A stretch of 64,000 nucleotides of DNA from Trachythela sp. YZ-2020 (Eukaryota; Cnidaria; Anthozoa; Malacalcyonacea; Clavulariidae), in contig JADLSH010000145.1 in assembly GCA_016169945.1 (NCBI GenBank), forward strand, positions 2,603,501-2,667,500. The letters run 5' to 3'. The notes beneath the pieces were generated by a model. That model saw nothing but the letters and a program-made list of their open reading frames with translations, was not told the DNA's origin and did not search any database. The translations under genes were made by a program, and so were the position numbers. Positions 1-11,721 of the stretch are shown piece after piece. Each line of letters opens with the position of its first letter. Position 1 is the stretch's first letter.

Positions 1-2150
1 ATAAGCCATAAGGCCAGTATGTGATCTGTAAAACTTCATACTTTCTATTACAGTAGCTTTGCCTGTGTGGGCAGAACAAACATGCTTCAACTTTCACATT
101 AGATGTAAGATGTGTGGTGTGAGAGTGATGTATGCTTTACTCATAGTGTACACACATCCAACTTTCTTGGCATGCCCACATAGCTGATTTAAGTAACTCG
201 GAAAGGTGCTTCTCTGTGCAGGTAAACCGACTTCCTCCCCATGGAGGAAAATGGATGTTGACCCCCTCCCCTACCAGATGTCCTTGCACATTTTAGAAGT
301 GGAATATCTCCTTCCAGATGGGTAAAGTTCTTCCATAGTGGGAGTCTGGCTCTTTCTAGGTAACCCATTACCCAAAAAGCAGCTTAGTCGATCCAATCAA
401 GCACAGTTAACCCATTAATTGGCAGTACTCTACCACTGATGAGTAAAATTTGCCAATTAATGGGTTAAGCCAATCCAATCGATCAAGGGGCTGAGCTATT
501 AAAAGTGAACTTGCCCCCAAGAGACAATAGAGTCACACTGCAACATATATTGATAAAGATGTTTAATAAATATTTAATTAAAAATGTTAATTCATCTTTC
601 ACTGATGGTTCCAGTTTACTTCACTGATAATCTAGATGAAATCACAAACAAATAGTTTAATGGGCTATACAATGTTGAAGTGTATCTCTCTGGGAATTTT
701 ATGTTAGCCTCCCTAAGGTTCTTCAACATAGGTGGCTTAGGGTCCAAGGCCTAACTGCAGAAATGCCTGATACTCAGGTTAAGGTGGTTCCACTAGTGGG
801 ACAGTGCAGCACTTGGTGATCAACTTTGTGCCAAATACATGTATCAATTAAACATATATCATCAGTATCTCACTGTCATATAAAACATGTGACATTGACC
901 ACATGTGTAGGATAATACAAGACACTGAAAGTCCACATATAAAGTAGGTTGAAGTCTAAAAGTAGAATGGCCTATTAATTTATATTAGTTAAATACCATA
1001 AAGGCATTAAAGTTGTGATAATTTCCACATTGAAACATATATGATATATTATTCTATAACAGCAGTATGTAATCTCTCAGAGGTAGAAGCACTTCGATCG
1101 ATTTGTGCGTCAACAAACACCGTTGTACACCGGACATGTCCGGCGCAGAACCTTTCATCCATACTGGCTTCAATGACATTGTATACTAAGCAAATAATAT
1201 GCACATTTAGGTGACATGATTCAACGTTAAATATCCAAAGTTCATACGCGCGAATAGACATCATTACATTTGTTAAAATCACAGCTTACCTGTATGTTGA
1301 TTCCTGTCCTATGTTGGGACAACTGGGTACATTTGTCTTTGTTTATAGGTCGATAACTATGGCCTGTATTTGCCACCAAATGTCTCAGATCGATGAGTTT
1401 CGGTGCCCTCTTTTCTATCGGTTTAAAGCCGCAATAGGTGATTTATCATCCAAAAAAGGTGTCAGATAGCTAGATATATTACTGTTGGTACTTTCTGTGT
1501 AAGATCACGCACAAACGAAACATGGTTTAGACAAAATATGCAAAAAAACACAAGATATCGATATCTTCGCCATATATTTCTTAGTTGTTTATCAAAGTTG
1601 GGTTCCTGGGATCCAGGCCCCTTGGTGATATTTTGGTCGCGCTACTTTTTTTCAGAAAATGGCAAAATTTGCCTGTTTGAGCCTTTATATCTCCGAAACT
1701 AAAAGTCTAAGCCAAAAACTAATCTAGAACTTACTAACTAACTTTTCACGCCTTATCCGAATCAATAAAAACCCATTTTGCGTTCATAAGCACTTTAAAG
1801 TACAAAGTCAAAGTGCGAAACTCAAACGATGGCTTAGTTTTGAAATATGTACACAAAACAAGGTAAAACGGCACGCATAGCTATAGGCAGTAATATATAT
1901 GGTTATATTTTATATTTATGAGCGATATTTCTTTATTTCTTTACATTTTTTATGTCTCAAACCTTTGAAGCAAGGTCCATGTTTTAAAAGGTCAATGTAT
2001 CCAAATTTCGTGAGGCAGGTATACTAGGTTACTGTTTGTTTATTCGAAATAATGCGCTTCGTGTCACGTGCTAGCACCCGCAGACTAACCTCTATTTAGC
2101 CCCCCGGGCTTATTTTTATTTTAAGCACGTTATTGGACTGTTGGGCAAGG
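1..2150. other. intergenic, no gene recognised
   Basis: No convincing exon is seen on either strand. Short open frames lack family motifs and recognisable splice context. The stretch is AT-rich with a few poly-purine runs. It may be intron of the minus-strand MIER-like gene whose later exons are not found in the window. Confidence 0.5.
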
Positions 2151-2160
2151 CCTTGATAGA

Positions 2161-2330
2161 GAGGGAGAGTGCTTAACAGGGAGGGAGAGTGCTTAACAGG
2201 GAGGGAGAGCGCTTAACAGGGAGGGAGAGTGCTTAACAGGGAGGGAGAGCGCTTAACAGGGAGGGAGAGTGCTTAACAGGGAGGGAGAGCGCTTAACAGG
2301 GAGGGAGAGTGCTTAACAGGGAGGGAGAGC
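2161..2330. repeat. 20-bp minisatellite with alternating T/C variants
   Basis: Eight and a half units of a 20-bp motif, gagggagagYgcttaacagg, run in perfect register. The tenth base alternates: T, T, C, T, C, T, C, T, C. The array therefore also has a 40-bp higher-order period. Apart from this position the units are identical, which suggests recent expansion of a two-unit block. Confidence 0.95.
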
Positions 2331-2476
2331 TTGTTGATTTTACAGAAAGCAGCAAGAAATGCACTAACAATACACTAACGATCACTACTGTAAAACCGCG
2401 CGTGCGAGGATCGATATCTGCTCATGCCATTGTTTACAATGCCTTATTTACATCACGTTAATCCATGACAAAAACT

Positions 2477-2957
2477 CACTGATCTGAAAACAAGGACTGG
2501 ATAGAGCATCCTATTGAATTCAATGAACCAATTTTGAAGCCAGAATACTTTTAATGAGATCAGATTTTTAAATCTGTCAAATTCTTGACTAGTCAAATCG
2601 TTAGCTGTTTAAATTCGTTATACTATGAAGCAAATATATTTTCCTATGTAACTTCAGAAATATAGCTTCCAACATCTCTTCTAATGAGTTTTAGAACGTT
2701 TTAAACACCACATTAATGAGGCTTATGGCGGCCATATTGGTGTGACCTCATTAGTTATTCACTGGTAAATTTAGGAAGAAAGAGAGGTTGTCTAGACAAC
2801 ATTTGTCCTTTCCCACCAATAACTAGAAACTCATAGAAGCTTTTTAAACATGTCCCCAGCACCACAGTAGATTTGTGGTGGTCACACCAATATGGCCGCC
2901 ATTGGCTTCATTTATGCATAGCAGATGCACTATCCAGTCCTTGTTTTCAGATCAGTG
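2477..2957. mobile_element. non-autonomous TIR element (MITE), 481 bp, 8-bp TSD
   Basis: The ends are inverted repeats starting CACTGATCTGAAAACAAGG and closing with its complement. The 8-bp direct repeat CAAAAACT flanks both sides (2469-2476 and 2958-2965). A second, inner inverted pair around ATGGCGGCCATATTGGTGTG (about 2726-2750 and 2878-2902) makes most of the element able to fold back. There is no coding capacity. An 8-bp duplication fits the hAT superfamily, but a 9-bp reading (CAAAAACTC) is also possible, so the superfamily is an inference. Confidence 0.75.
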
Positions 2958-2974
2958 CAAAAACTCCACATGAC

Positions 2975-3115
2975 AGAAAACCCGCCGACATAATCCCCAC
3001 CGACAAAATCCCCGACGACAATATCCGAGGTGACAGTAGTTTCGGGGTTTTGTCGCCGGGGGTTTTGTCGGCGGTGTTTTTGTCATGTGGGGGTTTTGTC
3101 GGCGATATCCCGTAA
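2975..3115. repeat. degenerate inverted repeats of a CCGACAAAATCCCC motif
   Basis: The left part contains several variants of ccgacaaaatcccc and the right part contains the complement ggggttttgtcgg three times. The stretch can therefore fold on itself. It abuts the right target duplication of the preceding MITE. The short open frame across it is explained by the repeats. Confidence 0.6.
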
Positions 3116-3537
3116 AGAATCAGTTCGGGAAAAGGAATCGGGAAAATTTTTTAAGCAAAACCTAAGGAATTGGTAGGTCTGAAATTATCTCTGATATACT
3201 GTCGGAATATTTCAGAATATTCCATAACTACGTAACTCGACTAGATAGTTATTTCAAGTAGCCTGTACCGTATTTCCATTATAGTATGTATCAGCTTAGA
3301 CGGTGCGAATATTTGTGCGAATATAGATGTTGTTGTTGTCATCTCGTGCCTGAGGTATAATATGGTGCCTGAGGTATAATAGGTACACCAGGAAGGTTTA
3401 GAAATAACTACAATTATTATACAACTGTGTTAAAAAGTGTCCAAATAACGCTAAAAACGAGTACAAATATACAGCGATATTTGGATACTTGGTTATTTGT
3501 ATAGTAGAAAACCGGTTTGCAGTTGTATAATAAATAA

Positions 3538-3672
3538 CTTATTAGATGTTTTGGTATGTAGTATCGCTGTACATTTTTACTCGTTGTTTGTATTTTGACT
3601 CGCCCTGCGGCCTCGTCAAAATACGGCACAACAAAATACGGCACTCGTTGTTTGTATTTTGACTCGCCCTGC

Positions 3673-3707
<35 letters not shown>

Positions 3708-3741
3708 TACAGCGATACTACATACCAAAACATCTAATAAG
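3538..3741. mobile_element. palindromic MITE, about 204 bp
   Basis: The ends CTTATTAGATGTTTTGGTAT and its complement are near-perfect inverted repeats of about 43 bp. The interior holds two copies of a smaller palindrome, TATTTTGAC-(15 nt)-GTCAAAATA, carrying a GC-rich tcgccctgcgg core. The element can fold into a branched hairpin. No target duplication could be assigned with confidence. Confidence 0.75.
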
Positions 3742-3879
3742 ATATATGTACGACTAAGTATCATATTGGACGAAATATTTAGATAAATTACCATGTCTAG
3801 TAGTACAATGATATAGAACGAAATGTATATACAGTGCCTGTGACTTGTCACTCAGTGCTAGTAGCCTAGTACAAAAGTA

Positions 3880-3894
3880 CCCCCCCCCCCCCCC
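3880..3894. repeat. poly-C homopolymer (15 bp)
   Basis: An uninterrupted run of fifteen C. This length is prone to slippage and to miscounting in assembly. Confidence 0.9.
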
Positions 3895-4200
3895 GTAACA
3901 GTACTATTGTGCTGTTTGTTTAGTATTTGATGTATATGATTTTTTTTATCATTGCTGATTCGTTGGTTCATCTTTATATATTCTTGTTAGTTTAACAGTC
4001 AGTTCTAGTAATATGTAGCACCATAACTATCTGTTGACTATCTGTTGACTATCTATCGGTTGCAAGGGAACAGTTAATATTTTATTCTGTCTAAATACTT
4101 CAGTGGAAGTATAAAGTATCTTGAACGTGCGGTGCCAGTGTGGGTATAACGAAGATTCGGCGGTTGAATTGTGTAAAACTACCTGAAAAATACAATAAGA

Positions 4201-4285
4201 ACTTCGACGTTTCGAGCGTAGTAGGGATTAGTCTACTAACTTCCTGACGAAGGGCCATCGCCCGATGTTGATGGACAAAAGGCAA
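4201..4285 (+). mobile_element. degenerate PLE terminal fragment with hammerhead remnant
   Basis: CTTC directly precedes CTGACGA, which is followed by a GGGC/GCCC stem-loop. This matches stem I, the catalytic core and stem II of a Penelope-type hammerhead ribozyme. The expected GAAAC after stem II has decayed to GATGTT, so self-cleavage is not expected. Just upstream (4201-4218) lies the complement of a hammerhead 3' half (CGAAACGTCGAAG on the minus strand). This suggests two inverted terminal fragments joined together. Confidence 0.5.
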
Positions 4286-6690
4286 ATTTTCTGGGGGGCT
4301 GTACTTGCAAACCCTCTGGAAGAAGCATCACATAATTTAAGGTGCTGCTTTCATAATATGTAAATAATGTATTGTTCTTGCACTTCACTTTTGTCAGGTT
4401 GGTCTTCATATTTCTTCATATAGGACTCATGTCCTGTTGACCACACTTTCAACCATACTTTAAACATGTGTAAAACTTTCGTATTTTATACGGTTGTAAA
4501 GCAAATAAATAAATAAGATACCACATGTCAAAATCGTCATGATTTTCTTATCAATTTTAGCATCATTTGCAATGGTGGTGGATGGGCGCATCACTGTACC
4601 ACATGGCAACGTATGTCCCTCTCTATTGGCCTCCATCATATCTACACTAATCAACCCCTGAATTTTTTCCATTGTCTGGAAATTTTGCACTTCCCAATGT
4701 AAAAGGTAAAATAATGAATGAAAGATGAATTTGAAATCAACTAAACATTTTTTACTCCGTTGTGGGCCACCACACGTACACAAGGACTGTAACCTGTACT
4801 GTGCCAAGTATATAACCAGTGAAAATGACAAGTAACAAATTAACTTTCTTACTCTCACTGTATAATACTTTGTTCATGTATGATATTTGTTGATAACTCT
4901 TAACCCTGGCAAATTTATCATATTCAAATTGAACCTAAACCCCTGTTCCAACTACTACGCAGGACACAGCCATGATTGATGCCAGATCCCTGGAACTCTA
5001 CACCTTTGACAGAAATTAACATGCTGCCACAAAAGATAGGTACTTATTACAATCTAATCTGCCTAACACCAGACAATTTTTCCACCTTATCTTGATCATC
5101 ATCACATGAGTTACAAATTAGTTTAGCTTTGCTTTTTTATGCTAAAATTCATCTAATGAGTCAGAGATCATATTGGGAACTCTGACAGTGAAAATGATCA
5201 AGATGAGGTGTTTTACTACAAAGGCTGACAAAGGTTGCTATTAGGGATGGAGGAGGTACCATTGGTTGGGTAGGAATTACAGTTATCCCTATGGTGATTC
5301 ATTGCGAACAGCCACCAATTCCATTTCTACTAATAGAGACACCTCTCTAATAGATAGTTTCCTGAAAAATTCTCATATTTTTGTTAAAGATTACCTCTAT
5401 ACTACATACCCTCTCTAATATGGACAAGGGATCTCTTGATCACGAGCACTCTGGTGATCAGCTGACAATAGTTTGTGTATGATATAGAGTCAATGACCTG
5501 TTTGCAGTCAAACGTCAAAACTTTATTCACTCATGTAGGTGCAGCATTGTGTTGTAGTTCCTTTCATTCCAAAACAATGATTCGTACACACAATGTGCTT
5601 AATAAACACTGAAGTTTGGGCATGTTTTAGTTAAGACTTTTAGAGAAATGATTAGTTTAGTGGAAAACTGGCATGGTTGTGGTGATCTCTATAAAACCAG
5701 TGGTGGATATTTCACACAAAAAATGGGGGTACCAATTTTGGTTGCCACCATATTCCATCCTTTTTGTTGCTGCAAATCTCAGTTCTTTAAATTTTTTGCT
5801 TAAGTTTCATGCAAATTTGCTTAATTAATTTATAGCCAAGCAATGCTTTCATGGCTTTCACACAGTTATTCAGCTACCTTTCAAAGGTAATTATTTGGGG
5901 GGTGCAGTTGCCCCCCTAGTGTCAGACACTATTTAAAGAGGACACCTCTATAATACCTTCCTATGCCCCTTTGGTGTGCATATTAAGGAGGTTCGAACTA
6001 CTAAACTGTTCTGCATGCAAGAAAACAGAATTTCTGCTAGTTTAGAAAATATTGAAAACTGACTAAACATGTCTACAGTTTCTTTGTGTGGAAATAATTT
6101 GCATAATTGAATAAGGAAATAAATATCTACAAGGAACTTAAATACAAAACTGCTACATAATCATACTGTTGCATTATTTTTGCACACAATCCTTGAACAC
6201 AGCTAGAAATGTAGTTTTAACCAATATAATTTGTACCTTACACACATGGACATTGTTTATAATATACATGTAAACTAATTTTAGGTTAATATTTAATGTA
6301 ACAATAGGCAACAATAAAAACAAAATGTTAGTTGCCTCTAAATTGCAGTTTATAAGACACTTATTTTAAAATCAGAAATAGCACTTATAAAGCAGAAAAG
6401 AATCCTTAAATTCCCAGTAAAATTGACTGAGTACATTTTGTACCTTAAAATACTTCACCCTGCTTGTCAAATCGACCACTCGACCAGCTGTCAAATTAAA
6501 TACTGTTAGACAGACTTTGGGCATTATTAAAGAAACTATCACAGCCGAATGTTAGATCTATAGCGGATAAAATTTCCTCACCTGGCTAAGGAAACTTAAA
6601 CTTTTACCATTGATTGCGTCTCAAGTTTTAAACTGCTAGTAAATCGTGAATGAGATTGCGTTCCGTGCGCGCACGATGTCACAACGGTGC
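4286..6690. other. non-coding, possible intron or intergenic
   Basis: No recognisable exon was found. A minus-strand open frame (4460-4858) includes a stretch with the words ANREGHTLPCGTVMRPS and NDAKIDKK that looks protein-like but matches no family I know. The downstream MIER exons expected on the minus strand were searched for by eye (a GDMP-ELL-YGY-like segment) and not found. Confidence 0.4.
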
Positions 6691-6777
6691 CGCCATAATA
6701 ATTTTTGAACCATTAGCAAATGTTTTTAAACATATTTTACACGTAATCACGGAAGATGAAAAAAATCTTAAGCGTAC

Positions 6778-7307
6778 CTTTTGTAAATCATCAAGTTCAT
6801 CTTGATTAAATCCTTCTCCTGCTTCGAGCGTCTCTTCTTCTTCGATCGTGGCTTCGTCGTCAATGTCTTGTCCCACAGCCGGTTCAAAGTCACCCTGGGT
6901 CATGGCAACTACACCATTGAAGAACACACGAAATTTTAGATCGTAATTTAAAAAAAAATCTGCAATTGCCGTGTATTTACGAGATAAAACTCCACTCACC
7001 TGCGCTATCGATGCTGCTGTCCTTAGATGACTAAATAAAAAATATATGAGCAAATTGAGCTGATCGAAAATATTTTCCCCTTGACAAGCGGTCAAACCAA
7101 AAATACCAATATACAAACGATAGCCAATCAACAAAGTTGAAATACAATAAAGCTTTTAAAATAGCCGTAATTTTAATAGATATTATTTTAAAAATTCACT
7201 GGATTATTTTAGTAAGATTTTGTAAAAAATTGTACAAAATAAGTGGCATTAATTATTATAAAATTCAATTCTACCATTCAAAACTTTACCTCCGCTGTTT
7301 CCGCCAT
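6778..7307 (-). CDS. MIER-family (MIER1-like) transcriptional corepressor, first three exons
   Basis: Three minus-strand exons join in phase: 7307-7290 (MAETAE, 18 nt), 7021-7000 (a 22-nt microexon, DSSIDSA) and 6908-6778. Each has a GT donor, and the internal exons have AG acceptors. The joined peptide is about 56 residues. It contains the acidic sequence GDFEP...DIDDEATIEEEETLEAGE followed by ELDDLQK at the donor. This matches the N-terminal acidic activation block of MIER proteins (FDPSADM, then DDERTLEEEE, then EIEDL just before GDMPIHELL). MIER proteins recruit HDAC1/2 through ELM2 and SANT domains, which would be encoded by later exons not seen here. The start has context aaaATGG, and the CDS is partial. 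Confidence 0.65.
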
Positions 7308-7508
7308 TTTGAAACGCTGATCAACAATGATGCTGTCAATTTGATCGTCGGGAACGAAACGAAAACGACACTAAACGAACATTTCCGATAATTTACGAAC
7401 ATATTTAATATTCAAAGCGTGGTCACAAAGCTGCTGTATATAAATAAGTTGTACAAAATAGTAAAATACACATTTTTGAGGGGAAAAGTCCATAAACATT
7501 TCATGTAA
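7308..7508. promoter_or_regulatory. candidate bidirectional promoter
   Basis: About 200 bp separate the minus-strand MIER-like ATG from the plus-strand ATG of the small membrane protein gene. Both first exons are very short and open directly outward from this segment. No TATA box in a clear position was identified. The role is inferred only from head-to-head gene arrangement. Confidence 0.5.
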
Positions 7509-9325
7509 ATGGTAAGATTTTAAGTTTTATTGTAATATATATTCTACCTTTAAATGATAGTGATGGGCTTATTTTCTTAAGGGTGGAGGAAAACGCTTTG
7601 ATTACCCCAAATATGTCTGGTCTCCTTCTGGGGGATGGTGGTGTGAACCAAGGAACTGGAGAAGAAATACTGCTATTGGCTTTGGAATGATGTTTGCAGC
7701 TTGTGTACCAATATGTTATTTATCATGGCAGCTAGAGGTAATGGTACAAAATATTGCCAAGAAATAACTTATCAAAAGTTACATCTTGCCTGTGGGTATG
7801 GGGTATTATGTGTGTCCATCCCAGTCTGGGAAGTTTCTTTCGTGCAACCGAGATCTTGGGCACACAATGCTACAACGATTACAAAATAGGACTGCAAGAA
7901 TAATAACTGGAACTGATTACAATACTCGCTCATCAGAAATATTAAGAGCTTTAAACTGGAATAATCTTGAAGATAGACAGGCTCAACAGTTTAAAACATT
8001 TATGTACAAAACTGTAAATAATATGGTCCCGAGTTATCTGTCCAGTAAATTCATTTCTACTTCTTCGATTCATTAGCATAACTTGCGAAGCTCAAATCAC
8101 AATTTCTTTGTCCCTAGGCCCTTGACTGAATCTGTGAAATATAAGGGTGCAGTTTTGTGGAATAGCATACCTGTTGAAATTGCTACAGCACAGTCGCTTC
8201 CTGAGTTTAAATCTCTAATTTTCCAAGATATTTCTGTAAATAATTTTGATATAATTTAGAGTTCTTCATTTAATTAGTTTATATAATTACACATCTCCAT
8301 GGAAGAGCACATATTTTATACATTGTGAATGGACTTCGTGTTTAAATAAAGAGGTCAATCAATCAATCAAACAATTTTGATTTCTCTATATTATATATTT
8401 ACTATTACATTTCTTCTGTGACCAGTCCTGGGACACCTTGCACCAGCCATGTGTCTGCTAAGCATCTGGGAGGGAGGGGTGTCCATGCACATACAAACAA
8501 CGAGTCATCTAGGAAAGTTAACCGCTTACCCCTCCCCCGTACTAAATAACATTTACTATTACGGTATCAGAAGTCAATTTTCTCCCTCTCTGCCAGACTG
8601 TAAATTAAGTATGGCCTGTGCTGGGAATGTGTTGAACACAGAAATATTCCCCCTTCAAAAAATATATATTTGTAGTCTGGCCTCTCCGCACAGCAAACAT
8701 GCATTTCCTCAACAGGGAGGGTGCAGATCTGTAAATATGTATAATTGTTTGATCCTTATTGGACATTAATAACTATTTATTGCAACAATGCACATGATTT
8801 TCACATATAATCACATATGTTAACAGAATTACAAAATCTTACGATGACTACAACTAGTTACAAGTCCATTTAAAATATTCTATAAGGTATATAGACTTGC
8901 TCCAAGTCTGTATTTTTGATCCACTCTAGTGCAAATAATATTATTTAGCAGTTGAGAGAAGATAAAGGGACTTGTATACAAATGGATCTGCCAACACAAT
9001 ATAATTTCTAATAAAAATGTATGTAGAATATAAAACTGAAGAAATTACTTCTAAACTGAATAAAACGAAATGAAACTGAATAAAGCCGGCTCTAATTCTT
9101 CACTGAGACACAAGTGTTCTAAAGTCTGTTTTATGACTACTGTATGTTTTGCTGTTGTCAAACAATGCTACTTCTGGAAAGCTTCCCTTAAGACGTAGTG
9201 CTCTCCAACTTTACATTGCTCCTGGCTTTTTCCAATATTTTTTAAAATTCTAGATTGATTCTGGTCCGAAGGTCTACATCCGGCCCATACCAGTTGAACC
9301 TAAATTACCTAACCAATTAGATTAA
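7509..9325 (+). CDS. small conserved membrane protein with GGWW motif (unnamed family)
   Basis: Exon 1 contributes only the start codon, ATG followed immediately by GTAAG (7509-7511). Exon 2 (7582-7737, phase 0) encodes GGGKRFDYPKYVWSPSGGWW, then CEPRNWRRNT, then a single hydrophobic segment of about 18 residues ending WQLE before a GTAATGG donor. A candidate last exon at 9254-9325 adds IDSGPKVYIRPIPVEPK... and a stop. An alternative acceptor at about 10029 would add EDDPSLT and a stop. The P-K-Y-VWSP-GGWW-P-NW-RNT pattern looks like a short, conserved metazoan one-pass protein, perhaps mitochondrial, but I cannot name it. A LINE tail sits in intron 2. Exon 2 is well supported and exon 3 is tentative. 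Confidence 0.5.
7855..8375 (+). mobile_element. 5'-truncated L2/CR1-type LINE, reverse transcriptase C-terminal tail
   Basis: The translation carries the typical carboxyl tail of CR1/L2 polyproteins: LQRLQNRTARIITGTDYNTR, then LNWNNLEDRQAQQFKTFMYK, an in-frame stop, then HNLRSSNHNF and VLWNSIPVEIATAQSLPEFK. It ends with AATAAA-like sequence and a short tcaatcaatcaatcaa tail near 8357-8372. It lies in an intron of the small membrane protein gene and is clearly inactive. Confidence 0.85.
8376..9253. other. intronic sequence without recognised gene
   Basis: No exon or repeat family is recognised. The open frame at 8449-8769 has no family motif. Confidence 0.4.
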
Positions 9326-9432
9326 ATACTATAATTCTGCTGTTTTGTTTAGAGAAGACCTGTTGCTCCATACAGACACATATTCTCACAACGATTTGCT
9401 AAACATGCAAAGGTACAGTAAGTTATTTAAAT

Positions 9433-9904
9433 TAGTACTGTGCACCGGAGGCCGGAGTTCGGCCGGAGCTCCGGCGTTTGTTGTCTGCCGGAGCTGGAGT
9501 TTGCTGTGCTTTCTCTCAGCTCCGGCTGGAGAGTCAGAATGACTTTGATTCTTTGAATTTGTTGAAAGTGCATTAAATCTGAAGTTGTATCTGTTGCCTC
9601 AAACGGCAACATTGCAACAAGTCATTATTGCGTCTGTGATCTTATCACAGGAAAGTTGTAATACAATCGCAAGCGTCACGCATCACCCATAAGTGCATGC
9701 ATATTTGTTCATAGGATATAGACCTCGACATAGACACCGAATAATATCCTTTATTATCCAGAAATAGACTTTATACCGTGAGTTGCGAACCAACCAGATA
9801 TTTGAGCCGTAAAACAGCCAGAGCCGGAGTTCAGTCTAAGTTCAGAACTGTAAAGCGGCCGGGGCCGGAGCCGGAGCTGAAAAACCAGAGATTGCACAGC
9901 ACTA
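9433..9904. mobile_element. hAT-type MITE, 472 bp, 8-bp TSD ATTTAAAT
   Basis: The ends read TAGTACTGTGCA on the left and TGCACAGCACTA on the right, matching at 11 of 12 positions. They are flanked by perfect 8-bp duplications ATTTAAAT (9425-9432 and 9905-9912). Sub-terminal blocks are rich in CTCCGG/CCGGAG words on both sides. There is no transposase. The 8-bp duplication and TAG-GCTGTGCA terminus are characteristic of hAT elements. Confidence 0.85.
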
Positions 9905-9912
9905 ATTTAAAT

Positions 9913-10878
9913 GCAGCTATGTGAATCTTTTAGATGTAGGTCAGTAGGTTTATTATGAAAGCACTGCTTGTGTTACTTATATTTCTTAACTTTTTGTATT
10001 ACATGTTATTTCTTGTTGCCTTTACAGGAAGATGATCCTTCTCTGACCTGACAAGTTAATGTGATGTTGAATATGTTCCTGGTATGTTGACTGAAAGGAG
10101 ATATTTGAATATTTAAAACAATGTGTCTTTTAAACTTGAAGAACTTATATTTGGTATAATAGGATCAGACTTTTCTACATATGTTACCTTATTGTATACT
10201 ATTTTATTGTATTGTCGCATTTGTCTGGTTGTATGATGAAATAGATTTATGAAACATCATAGTTTGGTGTTGGGGTCTGGCGTGTTTCGATACTGTAAGA
10301 TTGCACGTTGCAGAGAGTCAGTGTCAAGGCTTCCTCCGTAATCTGTGTTGTCACTGATTATTCGTTTGACTTTTTAAATTCATGAGTTGTTGCACGTCTT
10401 CTCGTCATAGATATGACTTTATCCATTTCGCAAGGATGCGTTATAGTTTAACTTAATATGAACGATCTCGTATGATAATACGAGAAGACAGAATACGTTA
10501 ACAACAATTAGTTCCAGTCCCCAAATATTAACCTACAGGTTACCCAATATGTTCTATCCTACAGGAAGTTGATGCTAAATTGTGTACAAAAGGGCCTTTG
10601 TTTGTCAAGTTATATCTTTTGTTTCATTTCAATGCCGAAACAGCTGAATTACGGTATAAAAATACACTCGAGATTTTTGCGGCGTTGACAATTTGCGGTG
10701 CGTCTTTGAGAAACCACCTATCGTTTACGTTTATTGTGTTTACCACTCTGAGGTGGACGGAAATCCTTAACAGGATTTGCAACCCAATTGACAAAGGTTC
10801 CGAGGGTTAGTTAGTTAGTCAAGGTTAATCCCTAAGGGTTAGTTTGGTTTTTTCCGTATCCTTGTCGATCCAATGTTC
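9913..10878. other. non-coding stretch
   Basis: An AG acceptor at about 10027-10028 followed by EDDPSLT and stop could be a terminal exon of the upstream small protein. Nothing else is recognised. The open frame at 10580-10810 has no motif. Confidence 0.35.
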
Positions 10879-11066
10879 ATTCATGAGAGAAAGACCTATT
10901 GAAAAATCTCTTAGCGTGCGGCATTGATGACGAGGGAGCCCTTGTTAACGCATTTCAGCAGAACTTTGAGCAAACGACTTATCTTTTGTGTTCTAACGAT
11001 TTGCGAAAGAATGTTGAAAGCCGTTTGGTGGAAATGGGGATGTCGTGGATGGTGAAAGAAGACATA
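10879..11066 (+). pseudogene. transposase-like fragment (MULE-like, tentative)
   Basis: The frame encodes LLACGIDDEGALVNAFQQNF then LLCSNDLRKNVESRLVEMG. This resembles the TD(G/D)E-AL-NAF...HL-CF-H-R-NVK-KL segment seen in MULE-type transposase-derived proteins of cnidarians. It is cut off at a (ATA)n run where an endonuclease-bearing retrotransposon copy begins. Family assignment is from memory of the pattern and is uncertain. Confidence 0.35.
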
Positions 11067-11720
11067 ATAATAATAATAATAATAATTTACAAATTCAACG
11101 GATGCAAAGTGCTCGTGTTGTTCTTCAATGAAGTATTTGTATTTGGCTTTCTTGCGTTCAACGTTGTTGTGTAGGTTAGTTTCAAATCCAACAGTAAGTT
11201 CGAGGATATAGAGAGATTCATTAGGAGTAATTAGTAGTAAATCTGGCCGATATATATCACCAGTTATTATTGAAGGGCTTCTAAATCCAGGTAGGTCAGC
11301 ATATAGTCTATACGTATTTACAGTTTGAAATGTTTTTGCGACTGAAGTTCAATACAGAATCATGTCTCCATGTAAAGCGTTCTAGATAAGATTGACAGCC
11401 GGCAACCACGTGTAGCAGAGTTTCAGGACACAAGCAAAATGAACATTCAGGACTCGAAGCTAAACCCCATCTTGTAAGGTTTTTTCGCGTAGGAAGAGAG
11501 CTATTTATGTAACGAATGGTGAAGTTAAAAATGTTCTTTGGTAGTTCTAATTGAGCAACAGACCAAATGGTGTTGAACTGTGATAGGGAGAATTTTGAGA
11601 CGTGCGAGAAAAATGAACCTTGGCAGTTATCTTCTTGTCCAGAATGAAATTCTTTAGAACATCAGTTATCTTCTTGTCCGAATGAAATTCTTTGAGAACA
11701 TCCTTGGTTGAATTGTATAA
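11067..11720 (-). mobile_element. truncated retrotransposon copy 1, endonuclease-like C-terminal domain
   Basis: Minus-strand translation gives degenerate matches to the intact domain of copy 2: (E)LTVGFETN..., TGDIYRPDLL and a Cys-His cluster. The copy lacks the 3' UTR and starts directly at the (TAA/ATA)n run at 11067-11090. Its 5' part contains a local duplication of about 44 bp (cttcttgtcc-gaatgaaattctt). It is the most decayed of three adjacent copies. Confidence 0.6.
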
Positions 11721-11721
11721 T

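Noticed and set aside
2161..2330. CRISPR-like regular repeats
   Set aside because: Units are contiguous without unique spacers and the context is eukaryotic. No cas genes are present.
4201..4245. A complete minus-strand hammerhead at the PLE fragment
   Set aside because: Only the 3' half (CGAAACGTCGAAG) is present. The upstream CTGANGA core could not be found in the required spacing.
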